DNA of 64,000 nucleotides from Ulota crispa (GCA_963920765.1 OY987244.1:870501-934500); one strand, 5' to 3'; shown: positions 1 to 12,619, numbered from the stretch's first letter. Translations and numbers: made by a program. Notes: generated from the letters alone by a model not told the origin.

Positions 1-2838
1 ACTGGGAATAGGGCAATCAGTAAACAGTAGAGAATCTACTAAGAAAAGTGGTGGCCCTTGTGTCCACTCATGAATCTACATAGATATGATCCAGGGGTTC
101 TTTTTACCATGAAAAACCTGCACGTAATCCAGATCACTGCACCTGCTGGATCTGACAAACTTGCTACAATGTATGTATCTAGTGTCCTATGTTAGTACCT
201 GTACCGCACTGAAGTACATGGCACACAGGATAGACTTGGGTGCCCAGCAATAATAATGGCACTCAGCTACTCACTCTACAGATTACCTAGCTTGGTCCGT
301 TGGAGTTTCTTCCCTTGCGTAGGGGTGGGAACTGTATGCGTGGTTTCGTTTTCAAGGTTCACCTTAAGTTACCCACATCCAAGACGAGGTTGGGATTGTA
401 GTGAAAGCTGACTGGCACTTGTAAGGTCAGATGGGTAGTTACAGCAGCACCACGCTACCATGTTCCAACACCCGCAATCTTTCTTTTCATGAGCATTGTA
501 AATGGGGTCTTGAGCAAGCCAAGTCTATACCTCTGACCAGATGTGAACTGAAAAGGGGGAGCTTGGTCGATGCCTCGTAGTGATGTTTTTAGCCAGTGCT
601 CCTAGACTCCAGCTATGCAAAAGCATGTTCAAGTACTATGGTGCCTAGCCTCTCTGGAGATTATGGTGCCTCTGGATAGTTTTGGTGAGCAAACTTTTTC
701 ACACCAAGGTCCTATTCCAATGTACCCCCACTTTTGTCATTCCTGAGGCCGTCAAATTACCTGAGAGACAAAAACCAGGGCAACAGTCGACCACATCACC
801 TGCAGCCAAACAACAGGGCATGTATCTGTACCGTTGACGTGGGAAATTGAACTATGGAAGAGTTAATTCCGTCGCTCGTTCCATTGACAGCTGCCTTGCA
901 AAGCAATGAAGAACCGAATTGTACAGTACAGTACAGTAGGAACGTACTAGACATCGTGTGGACTGTCACAGGATTCCCTCGCTTTTGGTGTTTGGTAGAG
1001 GTTTGAGGTAGAAATACCATAAACGGTTAAAATAAGCCACTTTAGCCTGTAAGATATGGGGATTTCTTGTGAAATTATGCTCAATCTGTGGAGGAACAAG
1101 GATAAGGAAGAGTGCAAAAAAGAAAAAGAAAAAAATTTCTCAAGAATGAATGTTTTTATGCAATATAAATGTGGATTTAGGGTTTGGACCAATTCTGGTT
1201 TCATAAATGCACCTTAAACGACTACCTCTAGTACCTTGTTTCGAAATAAATTTGAACCAATCAAATGCAAAGAAATAACATCTTCTTAAAATATTTTAAA
1301 AACTTTTTCAAATGCAGCTATGGTTGGTTTCAGAACAGTCTACTTCTCGAACTAGTGGTCAGTAACGGTTTTCGGTATTTCTACCTTAGTTGAAACGTCA
1401 CAGGATGAGATGCAAACTTTTTCCCATTCGTTGCCGCATTTCCGCTAAATCTAAGAACCTGGGTCCAGGATAACCCCAGCAGTCTGTGACTGCTGCCACC
1501 TCGGGAGGGAGGGGTGGCGCCGAAAGAACTAAAAATGCTTGAAGTCAAACCAGATTGGACTGCTTAACGACCCTAAAACCACACACTCAGGCGTCCAGTC
1601 CAAGTCAGGGTCAGAGTTTGACGACTAATGTCCGTCGAAGTTTTTTACCGGATAATCAAAAACTGGAACTAGGGTTTGTACACCTACTGCGAACACTCTA
1701 AGGTTTGCTCACCAAATTATAACACATCCAAAAGCATTGTGCATTGTGATTCTCACATGTTGATACCATCATATTCGGTGTTGGTGTTGCAGTTAGGTCA
1801 GTACTACACTAATTGGGAGTCCTATCATAGGTTGCAACATTGAGGCACGAAGGTGCAAGACATGCCAAGTACCAGTAAAACCTCACCAAATCCAGATATC
1901 CCAGTTCGATCCATCCATAGGCGATCCACATTTTCGGAAGTCAAAGAAATACATGCAGCCCCAGAAATCGATTGGAGAATGTAACTGAGATTGATCATCA
2001 ACCAAGGTCTAGTAATAATCCACATGCCCTCGCTGAGTATCACCAGTGTGATATCATAATACAAAAGAACGAGTACCTAAGTCTAGCAGGAATCTATATT
2101 CGCGAATTGTCAAATCGCCCAAGAGGACCTATCCAGAAATGTCACTAGATCTAAGCAGCTAGCCTAGTGCCGAACTGGAACACCGAAGAATCTGATAAGA
2201 CTAACCCAAAAGGCACAAGTACAGCCAAGACCATTCCGAAGTACGCCTAGGAGTCAAGAGTAACAACAGGCAGGCGTGATGTTCATTCCAGAAGATGGAG
2301 CAGTAGTATACAAACTTAAGAACAGGGCGTACATGCATGCGATAATGGAAACAGATAACCAAATTCCTTGTCATGATACCATCATAGATTTATACATCTC
2401 TGCCAGAAGGAATATGAAGTTCTTCGAAGTAACCAGAGAATCGTGCTACAAGCACTCAGCAAGCACGGTAAAGAGCCACCGCACGCAGGTTTACACTTCG
2501 CCAACCCGCGCGCGTCAATCACTGTTTGCTAAGGGTGTGCAAAAATTAGGCACGAGATACAAAACCCTCTCGTGTTATCGTACATCTCCCCACTACCCTC
2601 TCCAGATTCTAGTCTCGAGACAGCACAATCACTTACGTGAACGATGCCCTACGGTTAGTGCGTGTGAGTGTTAAAACACTTATTTGTTTAGTGTTTTGTT
2701 AGAAAAGAATTGAGAGAACCCGACCAATCGGTCGGGACAAAAAGCCCTAATTCTGCAATAATGTACAACTACAACCTCCCTACGCTGCTGCAACTAATGT
2801 CAGTCTTTCCTTCGCTTCTTAACATCCCTAGACGAGTC
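1..2838. other. Intergenic, no recognisable gene
   Basis: Open frames here are short and overlapping, without recognisable domains. The best one (2276-2674, plus, 132 codons) resembles no family I know. The only structure seen is a degenerate segment at about 1240-1390 that resembles 28548-28650 in a diverged way, both ending in a CTACCTTAG string. The part next to 2838 is presumably the 3' UTR and downstream flank of the minus-strand GATL gene. Confidence 0.6.
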
Positions 2839-3975
2839 TTATTGGTACGACAATAAGGAGGGACGAAGAAGGTCATAAGGGGCCCAGAGGCTATCCACAG
2901 GACATGTTTTCTTCTGGTCAATTCGGATCCATGGCTTGCCCTTACCACTCCAGTGCAACAAGCTCACGGGACCTGGATGCAGGGGTCTGCACTTCCCCTC
3001 CAGATTATCTCCACCGAGCCCATGCTGATTCCATCTATGGTCAATTGGTTCAACCGATCCTCCGAAGACGAGTAAAAACGGGGGCAGCGAACCTAGATCG
3101 TATATTCTCGTCCTATTTTGCACTCCCATCCACTGCTCGATCACCGCCCGATAGTTCTGCGTTCTCCACTTCATCATGTCCATGACCATAACTCCAGTAT
3201 TGAAATAACAAGGAGTCTTGCCGTCGAAGGTGCGGGATAAGGTTCTGTTAGTCCAGAACGCATCCGTGAAATATTTCGTCACATTGGTGTGACAGTACTC
3301 CGGAGCGCCGATGGCGTGAGGGCCTAATTTCGTTCCCCACAGCTTCACAATGTCGTCTACCACGATAAGATCCGAGTCCAAGTAAATCACTCGCTGAATG
3401 CACGACTCCAGGATATCCGACAAATAACTTCGCGCGTAATTCAAAGGGTGTTCCAATGCAGGTCGCACAGACGGCGAGATTCTCAGGTTCACCAGCGCCT
3501 CGTCGAAGTGGTACACCTTAAATCTCAAGAAGGGGAACGTGGAAAATATGAGAGATCGCAACTGCTCGTCCCGGTTGGCAGCAAAGAAGTGAAAGATAAC
3601 ATTCTCCGGGCACGCCGTATGCTTCAAGATGGAGAAAACGGCAGCCATAGAACCTCGGAGATATTTCACATCGAGCGTCATCGCAATGTGCACAGAGTTT
3701 CGGTCGCATATGTGGTCTAATTCATTTTCAGTTCTGTTGACGAAAGCGCATTGCCTCCCGTTTCGAAACGCCGGTGCTTCTCTAAACAATGGCCATGCTG
3801 GCTCTGATGCAACTTGAGCTCCTGGTTCTTGAGATTCAAAGAAAGGTTCTGAGTGCAACTCAGCCCTTGCCGGAAAGTCGAATGGGGAAGATCTTATCGC
3901 AGAAACTAATGAGGAAAATATGAACAGTACAACTGACCATGCTAGAAACCTATTATCCGATCTGGTATGCACCAT
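2839..3975 (-). CDS. GATL-type GT8 glycosyltransferase (galacturonosyltransferase-like)
   Basis: A single uninterrupted 378-codon frame, matching the intronless structure and roughly 350-residue size typical of plant GATL proteins. The product is expected to be a Golgi-lumen retaining glycosyltransferase acting in pectin or xylan synthesis with a nucleotide-sugar donor. A hydrophobic stretch at residues 11-26 looks like a signal peptide or signal anchor. The GT8 domain begins near residue 95. Visible motifs are the metal-binding DSD in [11 protein letters not shown] (200-202), FNTGVMVMD (258-266), LGGDN (320-324) and HWSGKGKPW (341-349), the C-terminal GT8/GATL signature. Four N-glycosylation sequons (residues 80, 231, 243, 287) fit a luminal protein. 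The first Met directly precedes the hydrophobic segment. Substrate specificity cannot be read from sequence. No disabling change is visible. Confidence 0.93.
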   Translation of the reverse strand: MVHTRSDNRFLAWSVVLFIFSSLVSAIRSSPFDFPARAELHSEPFFESQEPGAQVASEPAWPLFREAPAFRNGRQCAFVNRTENELDHICDRNSVHIAMTLDVKYLRGSMAAVFSILKHTACPENVIFHFFAANRDEQLRSLIFSTFPFLRFKVYHFDEALVNLRISPSVRPALEHPLNYARSYLSDILESCIQRVIYLDSDLIVVDDIVKLWGTKLGPHAIGAPEYCHTNVTKYFTDAFWTNRTLSRTFDGKTPCYFNTGVMVMDMMKWRTQNYRAVIEQWMGVQNRTRIYDLGSLPPFLLVFGGSVEPIDHRWNQHGLGGDNLEGKCRPLHPGPVSLLHWSGKGKPWIRIDQKKTCPVDSLWAPYDLLRPSLLSYQ

Positions 3976-5665
3976 GGTTGTGATTCCAGGCAGATTCCAA
4001 AACTGGGGAGTTTTTTGATGATAAGTAAGGAAATCCCCGAAAGTGGCGCAGAAATAAAGGATTCAGTAAAATCAAGCGTGCAGTGCTCAGCAATGGCTCT
4101 TCAGTCGATCACAACACCAGCTGCCAACAGTATCTCAAATCCATTGGAACCGGTTACAGCCTTTACAATTACGCTGCTGCACCACTTCGTCCACTTCACT
4201 TAACTGGGCAACCCCTCGTAATCAGCAGCTCCCCAACTATTCCAAAAATCCCTCGAACTTGGAGCTGCCACTTTGGTTCAATCCTTCAACGCCAGGAGCT
4301 ACCTCGTTCGATGCCACCAGGGCTCTAGCACCTCAACTCTCTTGACTCCCATTCATAACACCTTAGTCCAATGCGTCCCTCAAAGATCCCAAGATCGCGC
4401 CAGCCTGCTTTCATCAATGAAAAATCAACCCCGTCCACAACTCGAAACAGTAAAACAATGGCGGGCACACATCCACCACAGCGCGTGGATCGAGGAACTC
4501 AGAAATTAAGCCTCTGAACAAGCAGAACAAGAAAACACGCACCCGTAGTCGACCTGACATCAATCACCAACCGACCCACTTCACCGCTCCTGATCTCACG
4601 GATAACCGTTAGTTAGTACGAGCGCACTAAGATTCAAATAATGCAGCTGCGACTCCGGGCGATAAATAATTGCACACACCAAAAAGGTATCAGCGATGGC
4701 ACGCGTCCGCAACCTAGACGTCAACGGATGGAAACGATGCAAAAAGATGGAAGAAACGCTCAAACTAGCAGGCACACGGCACGAATCAACGCGGAAAGGG
4801 AAGAAAATGGCAGAGACGGAAGCAGGGAGTGCCAAGGGCAGAGATGACAGAGACAACAACGAAGACGACGAAGGAGGGAGGGAGGGAGGGAGGGGGAAGG
4901 ACGCAAGGGCAGAAGCAGGCCCGGTGTGGAGGGAAGGGGGAAGAGGGGGGAAGTGCGGGGAGGCTCGGCGATGGAAGCGACTGTGGCGAAGAGCGCACAC
5001 CCGAGTGGAGAGGCTGGCAGCGTTGAGGACGGGAAGCAGGCTGGACTGCTGCTGATGCTGCATGCAGCTGTGTGGAAATGGAGGGCCGGACGACGCGGTA
5101 TTGGGAGAAGGCAGACCGTGGAGCGGGGGAGGGGGGGGGGGGGGGCGTGAGGGGAGAGCGCGTGGGCAAGCTGGAAGTAATTTTGGCCCTGCCCGTCTCC
5201 GCGGCCGTCCCAGCCGGACTTCAGTCCCAGCTTTCCTCGGCCATTTAGTCGCTGGCGCCCTTTGTTATACAGGGTCCCTCCCGTATCCTCCCGGGGTAAG
5301 AGCATCGCCACCGCATTCACTGAAGAGAGAACGCGACCGCAAATCTCCAGGGTCCCAAGGCGTGTCACTTTTCTTACCGGCTCCGCTCTTCCCGAGAGAC
5401 GTCCACCGCATAGTTACTGAACAAGTCGCACTCACGCTATACTCACGCTACTGCTCTGAATAGCCTAGTGAAAATAGCTGGTGTGGATCCTGGCATGATT
5501 TGTTGCGGGCTCTGCAAATTTCGGGAGAATATCGTGAACGGAAGCATGTAGCGTGTCTCCGAGATATCGGAAACCTGTTGCAGCTGAGCGGTGGAGGTCT
5601 CGGAGTCGACTCCTGCCCGTAAAGTGGGGGTCAAGGTTCTGTTTGAGTGCGCGTTGGAGTTGCTC
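3976..5665. other. GATL upstream region with purine-rich and G-run tracts
   Basis: This is the 5' flank of the minus-strand GATL gene. It is clearly richer in G+C than the rest of the window. On the plus strand it is purine-rich, with repeated GAGG units at about 4874-4897 and a long G run at about 5125-5147; on the transcribed side these are pyrimidine tracts, as is common in plant promoters and 5' UTRs. Several open frames cross it on both strands, but they are low-complexity (Ser/Pro- or Arg/Glu-rich) and I do not regard them as genes. No TATA box can be assigned with confidence. Confidence 0.5.
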
Positions 5666-5668
5666 TAA

Positions 5669-5983
5669 GCGCATCTCCTGCAGCACGCCTAATTTTCAGG
5701 CCCCAGTCCTTTGCAGATGAAAAGTAACTAATTCTAAAGGTGTTGGCCTCTACATTTACTTTCCTCTTTTAAATAAGCCATATTTGAAGGGGGCCTTTAA
5801 ACCTCTACAAGCTATATTTTATGGTGATTGTAGTTTACTTTATTACTTTTGGAAGTTCTTTGATTTGTGATTGGTTGACACTATACTTAGTGCATTGTTG
5901 GGGATACAAGTGGCCATTCCCTTTAAAACATATAGAGAGAAATTGGAGGGACCTGGATATTTAGAGGGTTGTAGGACATGCTC
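5669..5983 (+). mobile_element. MITE A, Tourist/PIF-Harbinger-like (315 bp)
   Basis: The left end GCGCATCTCCTGCAGC follows a TAA at 5666-5668; the right end GGACATGCTC is followed by a TAA at 5984-5986. The 3-bp TAA target duplication and GAGCATC-type ends fit Tourist-like MITEs mobilised by PIF/Harbinger transposases. It has no coding capacity. The same sequence appears inverted at 6497-6826. Confidence 0.72.
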
Positions 5984-5986
5984 TAA

Positions 5987-6493
5987 GAGCATCTTGAGTC
6001 CACCCCAACATAAAGGGCGGTATATAAATCTCGATCTATTAATTGCAGATAGTCCATCACATAAAAATCATATGATTTGAAGAGCATGAAAATTTCTATT
6101 CTAGTAGTGCATTAAATTTTTGGTTTGGACATTGCATGATTTAGATATATTTCATCAAATGTTAGCTAACTTCCAAAAAAATTTAGAAGCCTCTCCAAAT
6201 CAAGCCTAAATAAGGAAATTTTAGTAAAAGGGTTGGTACATTTGCTGTCCACTTTACTAAAAATTCCTTATTTAGGCTTGATTTAGAGAGGCCTCTAAGT
6301 TTTTTGGAAGTTAGCTAACATTTGGTGTGATATATCTAAATCATGCAATGTCCAAACCACAATTTTATTATATTATTAGAATGGAAATTTTCATGCCCTT
6401 CAAACAATATAATTTTTGTGTGATGAACTATCTGCTATTAATGAATCAAGATTTATACAGCGGCCTTTATGCCGAGGTGGACTCAGGATGCTC
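5987..6493 (+). mobile_element. MITE B, Tourist-like, nearly full-length inverted repeat (507 bp)
   Basis: Begins GAGCATCTTGAGTCCACC and ends GGTGGACTCAGGATGCTC, flanked on both sides by TAA (5984-5986 and 6494-6496). The two halves are inverted copies of each other around a short centre near 6230-6255, so a transcript would fold into a long hairpin. Shares its terminal and internal sequence with the element at 7650-8165. Confidence 0.78.
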
Positions 6494-6496
6494 TAA

Positions 6497-6826
6497 GAGC
6501 ATCTTCTGCGCACCTCTCGTAACCCTCTAAATGTCTAGTCCCTCCAATTCCTCTCTATCCGTTTGAAAGGAAATGGCCACTTGTATCTCCAACACTGCAA
6601 TTCATTAAGTATAGTGTCAACCAATCACATGTCAAAAAACTTCCAAAAGTAATAAAGTAAGCTACAATCACCATAAAATATAGCTTGTAGAGGTTTAAAG
6701 GCCCCCTTCAAATATGAATTATTTGAAAAAGAAAGGTAAATGTAGAGGCCAACACCTTTAGAATTAGTTGCTTTTCATCAAGAAAGGACCAGGGCCTAAA
6801 TATTTGGTGTGTGGCAAGAGACGCTC
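6497..6826 (-). mobile_element. MITE A', inverted copy of MITE A (330 bp)
   Basis: Reverse-complement relative of 5669-5983: for example the segment at 6740-6800 mirrors 5690-5760. Starts GAGCATCTTCTGCGCACC after the TAA at 6494-6496 and ends GAGACGCTC before the TAA at 6827-6829. Because it lies inverted on the other side of MITE B, the whole 5669-6826 block is a 1.16-kb palindrome. Confidence 0.72.
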
Positions 6827-6829
6827 TAA

Positions 6830-7246
6830 GAGCATTTGCAATGCACCTGACAATAGTGCATGTATTGGCACTTTATCAAGCAATAAGCTAGTTGAAAAAA
6901 ATTGCACCCCAATGCAGCCATTAGGGGTCTCGGCACTTCCACAGTCTTGGTATTCGAGACACCAAGTCTGGCAAGTTTTCAAAATGTGAAGGCATGTTGG
7001 CTACGGTAGAAAATTTATTGTCAACCATTTTAAGCATGTCAATCAGTTCAAACTTCCCTTGTTTCAATGAAAAGTGTACATACTTTACTTTTTTTCTTTA
7101 AATAATGGAACAATCCATTTGATGTTGGAATTGCTTGCTTTGCATTAGAGTGATTTGTTTTTTGAAAGGCTTTACACTATCCTGGCCTCATGGAATGGCC
7201 CTCCACATGCCGGTACATGAATTTTTTGCCAACACTACAGATGCCC
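6830..7246 (+). mobile_element. MITE C, Tourist-like (417 bp)
   Basis: Starts GAGCATTTGCAATGCACC directly after the TAA at 6827-6829 and ends CACTACAGATGCCC, followed by TAG at 7247-7249, one change from TAA. The interior differs from families A and B. No coding frame of note. Confidence 0.6.
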
Positions 7247-7249
7247 TAG

Positions 7250-7646
7250 GAGCATCTGCAATGCTTCGAACATCCCTGATAGCTTTGATATTGTACTGGC
7301 ATAAAAGTGCTTTATGATTTATAAATCACTCCAATGAATCCGTTAATATAACAAATTGTACTTCCATAGCCTCAATATGCAAAGCCATCAAATTGGCTAG
7401 TTTGATCTTTTTGTTAGCCCCTGGGAGAGTCTTGGCACTTTTGCCCGTAACCAAGCCTCTCATCTTTCTGAAACCAACTCCATGCATCAAGTAACCCTTT
7501 GTCTAAATTTGATCTAAAGAGAGGTAAACTGGCTACACATTGGGGCACCTACAACAAAATAAAAATTGAAACTGCAAAGGTCTTGGAGAATAGCTCGTCA
7601 TGTGCCGTTCTAGGGTTGGATAATAGGATATGTGTTGTAGATGCCC
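7250..7646 (+). mobile_element. MITE D, Tourist-like (397 bp)
   Basis: Starts GAGCATCTGCAATGC after TAG (7247-7249) and ends GTTGTAGATGCCC before CAA (7647-7649). The end is close to that of MITE C, so C and D are probably related. The flanking triplets are one substitution from TAA, as expected for older insertions. Confidence 0.58.
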
Positions 7647-7649
7647 CAA

Positions 7650-8165
7650 GGGCATCCTCAATCCAACCGACATAAAGGCCCAGTATGTCAATCTTGATCT
7701 ATTAATAGCATATAGTTCATCACACAAAAGCTATATGATTTGAAGAGCATGAAAAGTTTCATTCTAAAAATGCAATAAAATTGTGGTTTGGACATTGCAT
7801 GATTTAGATATATCACACCAAATGTTAGATAACTTCTAAAAAACTTAGAGGCCTATTCAAATGAAGCCTAAATAAAGAAATTTTAGTAAAGCGAACGGTA
7901 ATTGTACAAAGCTCTACCAACCCTTGTACTAAAATATCCTTATTTTGGCTTGATTTGGAGAGGCCTCTAAGTTTATTGGAATTTAGTTAACATTTGACGT
8001 AATATATCTAAATCATGCAATGTCCAAACCAAAATTTTAATGCACTTTCAGAATGAAATTTTTCATGCTCTTCAAATCAGATAAATTTAAAGTGATGAAC
8101 TATTTGTTATTAATATATCAACACTCAAATAACAGGGCTTTATGCCAAATGGATTCAGGATGACC
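7650..8165 (+). mobile_element. MITE E, second copy of family B (516 bp)
   Basis: Starts GGGCATCCTCAATCCAACC and ends GGATTCAGGATGACC before the TAA at 8166-8168. The interior matches MITE B along its length (for example 7690-7760 versus 6030-6100), and its halves are inverted repeats. About 100 bp of unassigned sequence, perhaps a further MITE fragment beginning AAACATTTCC, separates it from the copia LTR at 8272. Confidence 0.68.
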
Positions 8166-8271
8166 TAAAAACATTTCCTACCACGTGCTGAAAGAAACCC
8201 TTAGAAACTAGATTTGGAGGAGATGGGAGCAAGAAGTAGCAAGAGAGACGTGAAGTTTCCTTGCAACCCGG

Positions 8272-8554
8272 TATTGAAAACATAGGGAAGATAGAAGAGC
8301 AAAGGCACACATGGTATACTCAAATGTATAAGATACAAATGGAAGAAATGAGAGGGTTCCCAAATCCTCTCATCTATATACTCTCCCAACCACTCTCCCT
8401 TCATCAAACCATATGAGATAACCACACTCATGGGCTGATCCTCTCTATGAGGTGCCTCCTACCACGTGCTCTCTCTCTAATGCTAAGTATCCCACCTAGC
8501 ATATCTCCTTTGGCCTAGAGCAAACTCCTAATGCTCTATTCCAACCTTTCAACA
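8272..8554 (-). repeat. Copia copy 1, 3' LTR (283 bp)
   Basis: In the minus sense it begins TGTTGAAAGGTTGG and ends TTTTCAATA, the same ends and length as the LTRs of the full-length element at 21870-26967. It directly follows the end of the minus-strand pol remnant. It corresponds base for base in length to the LTR at 19524-19806, with a handful of mismatches confined to the outer 155 bp. Confidence 0.9.
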
Positions 8555-11500
8555 CTCCCACTTTGCGATTGGCCAAAGTCCCCAATGCCCATGGCTCTCG
8601 TCAAACGCTCATGCCTATCCCTCGCCAACGCCTTTGTCATTACATCCGCCAACATGTCATCAGTTGGACAATACTCCAATGTGATGCTTCCCTTCTCCAC
8701 TTTCTCCCTCACAAAATGGTGTTGCACCTTAATATGTTTCGTCCTCGCATGGTGCACCAGGTTCTTGGCAAGAGCTATGGCACCTTGATTGTCACACATG
8801 ATCAACGTGCCCTCCACGTCTTCACACCCCACATCCGCCAAGAGCTGCCTTAGCCATATGGCCTCTCTTGTGCAATGGCTGGCTGCCATGTACTCTGCCT
8901 CTGTCGTAGATAAAGCCACCATGGATTGCTTTTTGCTGCTCCATGACACCATGCCCTCTCCAAAGCTAAATGCGTACCCCGTGGTCGACTTCCTGTCGTT
9001 GGCATTGCCAGCCCAATCTGCATCACAATACCCCATCAAGCATATGTGCCCCCCACCTAATTTTAACTTCACAAGAAAGGTGCCCTTCAGGTACCTCATG
9101 ATCCTCTTTACCGCCATCCAATGACTCCATCTCGGCCTTGCCATGTGCTGACTCACCGTGCTAATGGCAAAGACCAAATCAGCCCTTGTAGCCACTATGG
9201 CATTCATCAATGATCTAACCGCTAATTTGTGCGGCACACTCACCATTCTCAAAACATGAGCATCATACTCCTCCAAGCTCAGTTATACCAACTTCACCTT
9301 GATGTCCAATGGAGTGCCAATGGGTTTGCAATCCTCCATGCCAAAACGCTTCAACACCTCCTCCACATACTTGGCTTGACTCATAGTGATAATCCTCACA
9401 CCTTGATCTCTTGCAAACTCCACTCCAACGCAATAGTGCAACTCTCCCAAGTTCGTCATCTTGTATTCCGCCTCCGACTTGGCTTTCAATGCACCCATGG
9501 TCTCCACGTTGCTAGAAAGAATGATCAAGTCATCAACATACACAAGCACAAGCATCACATGGGCTCCCACTTGTGCAAAATATAAGCTATGGTCAGCCAC
9601 ACTCCTCTCAAAGCCAAAATCCAAAAGACTTGCATCAATCTTTTGGTACCATGCTCTCGATGCTTGCTTTTAGTCCATACAAAGGCTTTGTGAGCTTACA
9701 AACTAGGTGCTCATGACCACGTTGCACAAACCCCTTGGGTTGCTCCATGTAGATGTCCTCCTCTAAGTCGCCGTTGAGGAAGGCCGTCTTCACATCCATT
9801 TGATGCATCTCCAAATCCAACGAAGCTCCAAGGGTCACAATGCACTGTATGGTGGTGAACTTGGCCACGGGAGCAAAAGTCTCGTTGAAGTCCACTCCTT
9901 GCACTTGAGAGAATCTCCTTGCCACCAACCTTGCCTTGTGACGCACAATCTCTTCCGTAGCATCTCTCTTGGTTTTGAACACCCACTTGCATGCCACGGC
10001 CTTGCGAGATGGAGGAAGGGTGGTCAACTCCCACGTGCCGTTGGCATGAAGAGAGTGGTACTCCTCCTCCATGGCTGCCTCCCACTTGCTTGCATCCCGA
10101 GACTCCAAGGCCTCTTCAAGTGTGGTGGAGTCATGAACAAGAGCCACATTTGCATGATCCGAGTTGGAAGATGGTTGAGGAAAGATGTGGTTCTTCCACC
10201 ACTCCTCCAAAGGCTTACTTACCCTTGTAGATCGCCGCACGCCTCCCACATGTTGGGTGCCTCCCACTTCAGCTCTTGGAGCAATGCCTTGTGCATTCTT
10301 CTTCCTTGTGACCTTCTTGGGCTTGGAGCCGTCATCACCTTGGCTTGCGCTTGCATCCTCCACAATGTCACCATCTCCATCCTCGAGGGGGTGGTGCTCA
10401 TCGTGTTCATCATCATCATCATCATTCGAGGGCGTTGGAGGTGTGTCCACAACAAGGTCGCCACTACTCCCACTTGGACCCAACTCCAACTCTCCTTGCA
10501 ACTCTCCATGCTCACAGAAGGTCACATCACAACATCGAATGATTTTCTTGGACTCCAAGCAAATCAACCTATAAGCCTTGGAGCCCTCACAATATCCCAA
10601 AAACAAACCCCTTACGGCCTTTGCATCAAGTTTGGTTCTTGATGCATCGGGGATCTTGGCATATGCAACACACCCAAACATCCTGATATGTGCTACCGAA
10701 GGCCTCCTTCCACTCCACGCCTCTTGTGGAGTCTTGCCATGCACCGCACTAGTAGGGCACTGGTTGCGAATGTACACTGCGTTGCTCACGGCTTCAGCCC
10801 AATACTCCAACCCAAGCTTTTGGCCATAGATCATGCTCCTAGTCATCTCTACAATGGTGCGCTTGGCCCTCTCGGCCACTCCATTTTGCTGCGGTGTATG
10901 TGGAGTTGAGGTTTGGTGCACAATACCTTGGGCCTTCAAATATGCCTCGAATTGGTTGGAAGTGTACTTCTCGCCGTTGTCGGACCGCAATACCTTGATG
11001 GAGCACTCCGCCTCCTTCTTCACTAAGGCTTTGAACACGTTGAATCGCTCAAAGCACTCGCTCTTGGCCTTGAGAAAGTACACCCACACCTTTTTTGAAA
11101 AGTCGTCAATGAAGGTTTAAAAGTACCTTGCCCCACCCAATGATGTGGTCTTCATGGGGCCACACACATCTGAATGCACAATGCCCAACACCTTGGTGGC
11201 ACGTGTGGCACCATCCTTTGGAAATGAGTGCCGTTGTTGCTTGCCCTCAATGCAACCTTCACAAGCATTGGGCAAGTCATCACCATGGGACTTGGGAAGG
11301 TCAAGGCCACTCACCAAGCTTGGAAGAGCCTTCAAGCTCTGCACATTTAAGTGCCTCATGCGTCGATGCCACAAAATCAGCCCATCCATGGTAGAATTGG
11401 CAACTCGGGCACTCTCTCCGCCATGCACAACCTTGCATCGCAAAATGTACAAGTTGCCCTCACGTGATGCCATGGCTCGAGTGTCTCCATCCGGAGATCT

Positions 11501-12619
11501 CACAATGCACCCAAGGCTTTCAAATGGCACATTCAACCTTCCTTCGACTATCTTGCTCATCGAAAGGAGGTTGCTTTGCAACTTGGGCACATACATCACA
11601 TTCTTGAATCGAATGCGCTTGATGCATCCCTCAACAAGGGTGTCCACCGAAATGGAACCCCTCCCAAGTGCTTGGAGTATCGAATCATCACCCATGAACA
11701 CCTTCCTTGATGAAATGGGCTCAAAGGTGTCAAAATGAGTTGTATGGGGTGACATGTAGGTGGTAGCCCCCGAATCCATGATCCAATCATCCCCCAAGCT
11801 CAATGAACCATCATGGAAGGCCATGAATGCATAGTCGTCACCACTCTCATGCACATTGGCCTTGTTGGCCTTCTCACCCTTGCTACTCTTGCGTTTGTAG
11901 CAATTACAAGCAAAGTGACCCGGTTTGCCACAATGGAAGCATAAAAGGGGCTCACCTTGAGTTTTGGTTGAATCTCCACCACTCTTGTGGCAAGTAATCA
12001 ACGCCGCATTCTCCGTGGCCACAATCTGATGCTCTTTCTTTCTTGTCACCTCATGCATCAATCGCGACGTCACGTAGGTGAGGGTGAGCTCTTTGATGTC
12101 CTTGGTCTCCATGGCCAAAATCAAGTTCTCATAACATGGTGGCAAGCTCTCCAAAATGGTCATGACAATGTCTCCTTTCGTCACGGGCACATCAAAGGCT
12201 TCGAGTTGGTCTGCAAGAGTCTTCACCTTGTTGATGTGTTGCAAGAGGTCATCCGTCTCTTGCATCTTGATGGTGAAGAACTTGCGCCTCAGAAACAACA
12301 CATTGGCCAAACCCTTGGTCTCGTGGATGCCGCATAGAGTCTTCCATGCTTTCGCAGCTCCTTTAAAAGACTTGACGTGTTGGATTTGTGCATCCACCAA
12401 GTGAGTGCACAAAATGCGAAACGCGGTTCTCTCACGCTTTTTGAAGGCCGAGATGACCTAGGGGTCACTATCACTTGAAGGAGCCGTCTCATTGCCCTCA
12501 ACAATGTTCCAAAGATCCTTCTCATCAAGGATCATCTCCATCTTGAACTTGAACAAGGAGAAGTTGTCTCCATTGTACTTGTCCACAACATGGGGTGTCT
12601 CACCTTCGTAGGTGGCCAT
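8536..12619 (-). pseudogene. Ty1/copia gag-pol remnant, copy 1
   Basis: Domain order on the minus strand is gag, CCHC zinc knuckle, aspartic protease (DSG), GAG-pre-integrase, integrase, reverse transcriptase (YVDD) and RNase H, which is the Ty1/copia order. The frame is broken by a TAG in gag, a stop in the integrase start region, a +1 shift in the reverse transcriptase and another stop before RNase H. Copy 2 on the plus strand carries exactly the same lesions, so the two copies did not transpose independently. The start is placed at the Met shared with the full-length element, just after the leader. Not functional as read. Confidence 0.9.

Noticed and set aside
4596..5463. Several 70-200-codon frames upstream of GATL on both strands
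   Set aside because: Low-complexity Ser/Pro or Arg/Gly/Glu composition from purine/pyrimidine tracts and a long G run; no domain.
10219..10642. Long His/Ser/Cys-rich open frames overlapping copia pol on the opposite strand (also 17436-18278 and others)
   Set aside because: They are antisense shadows of the copia frames, with low complexity from the GATGATGAT repeat in pol, and have no domains.
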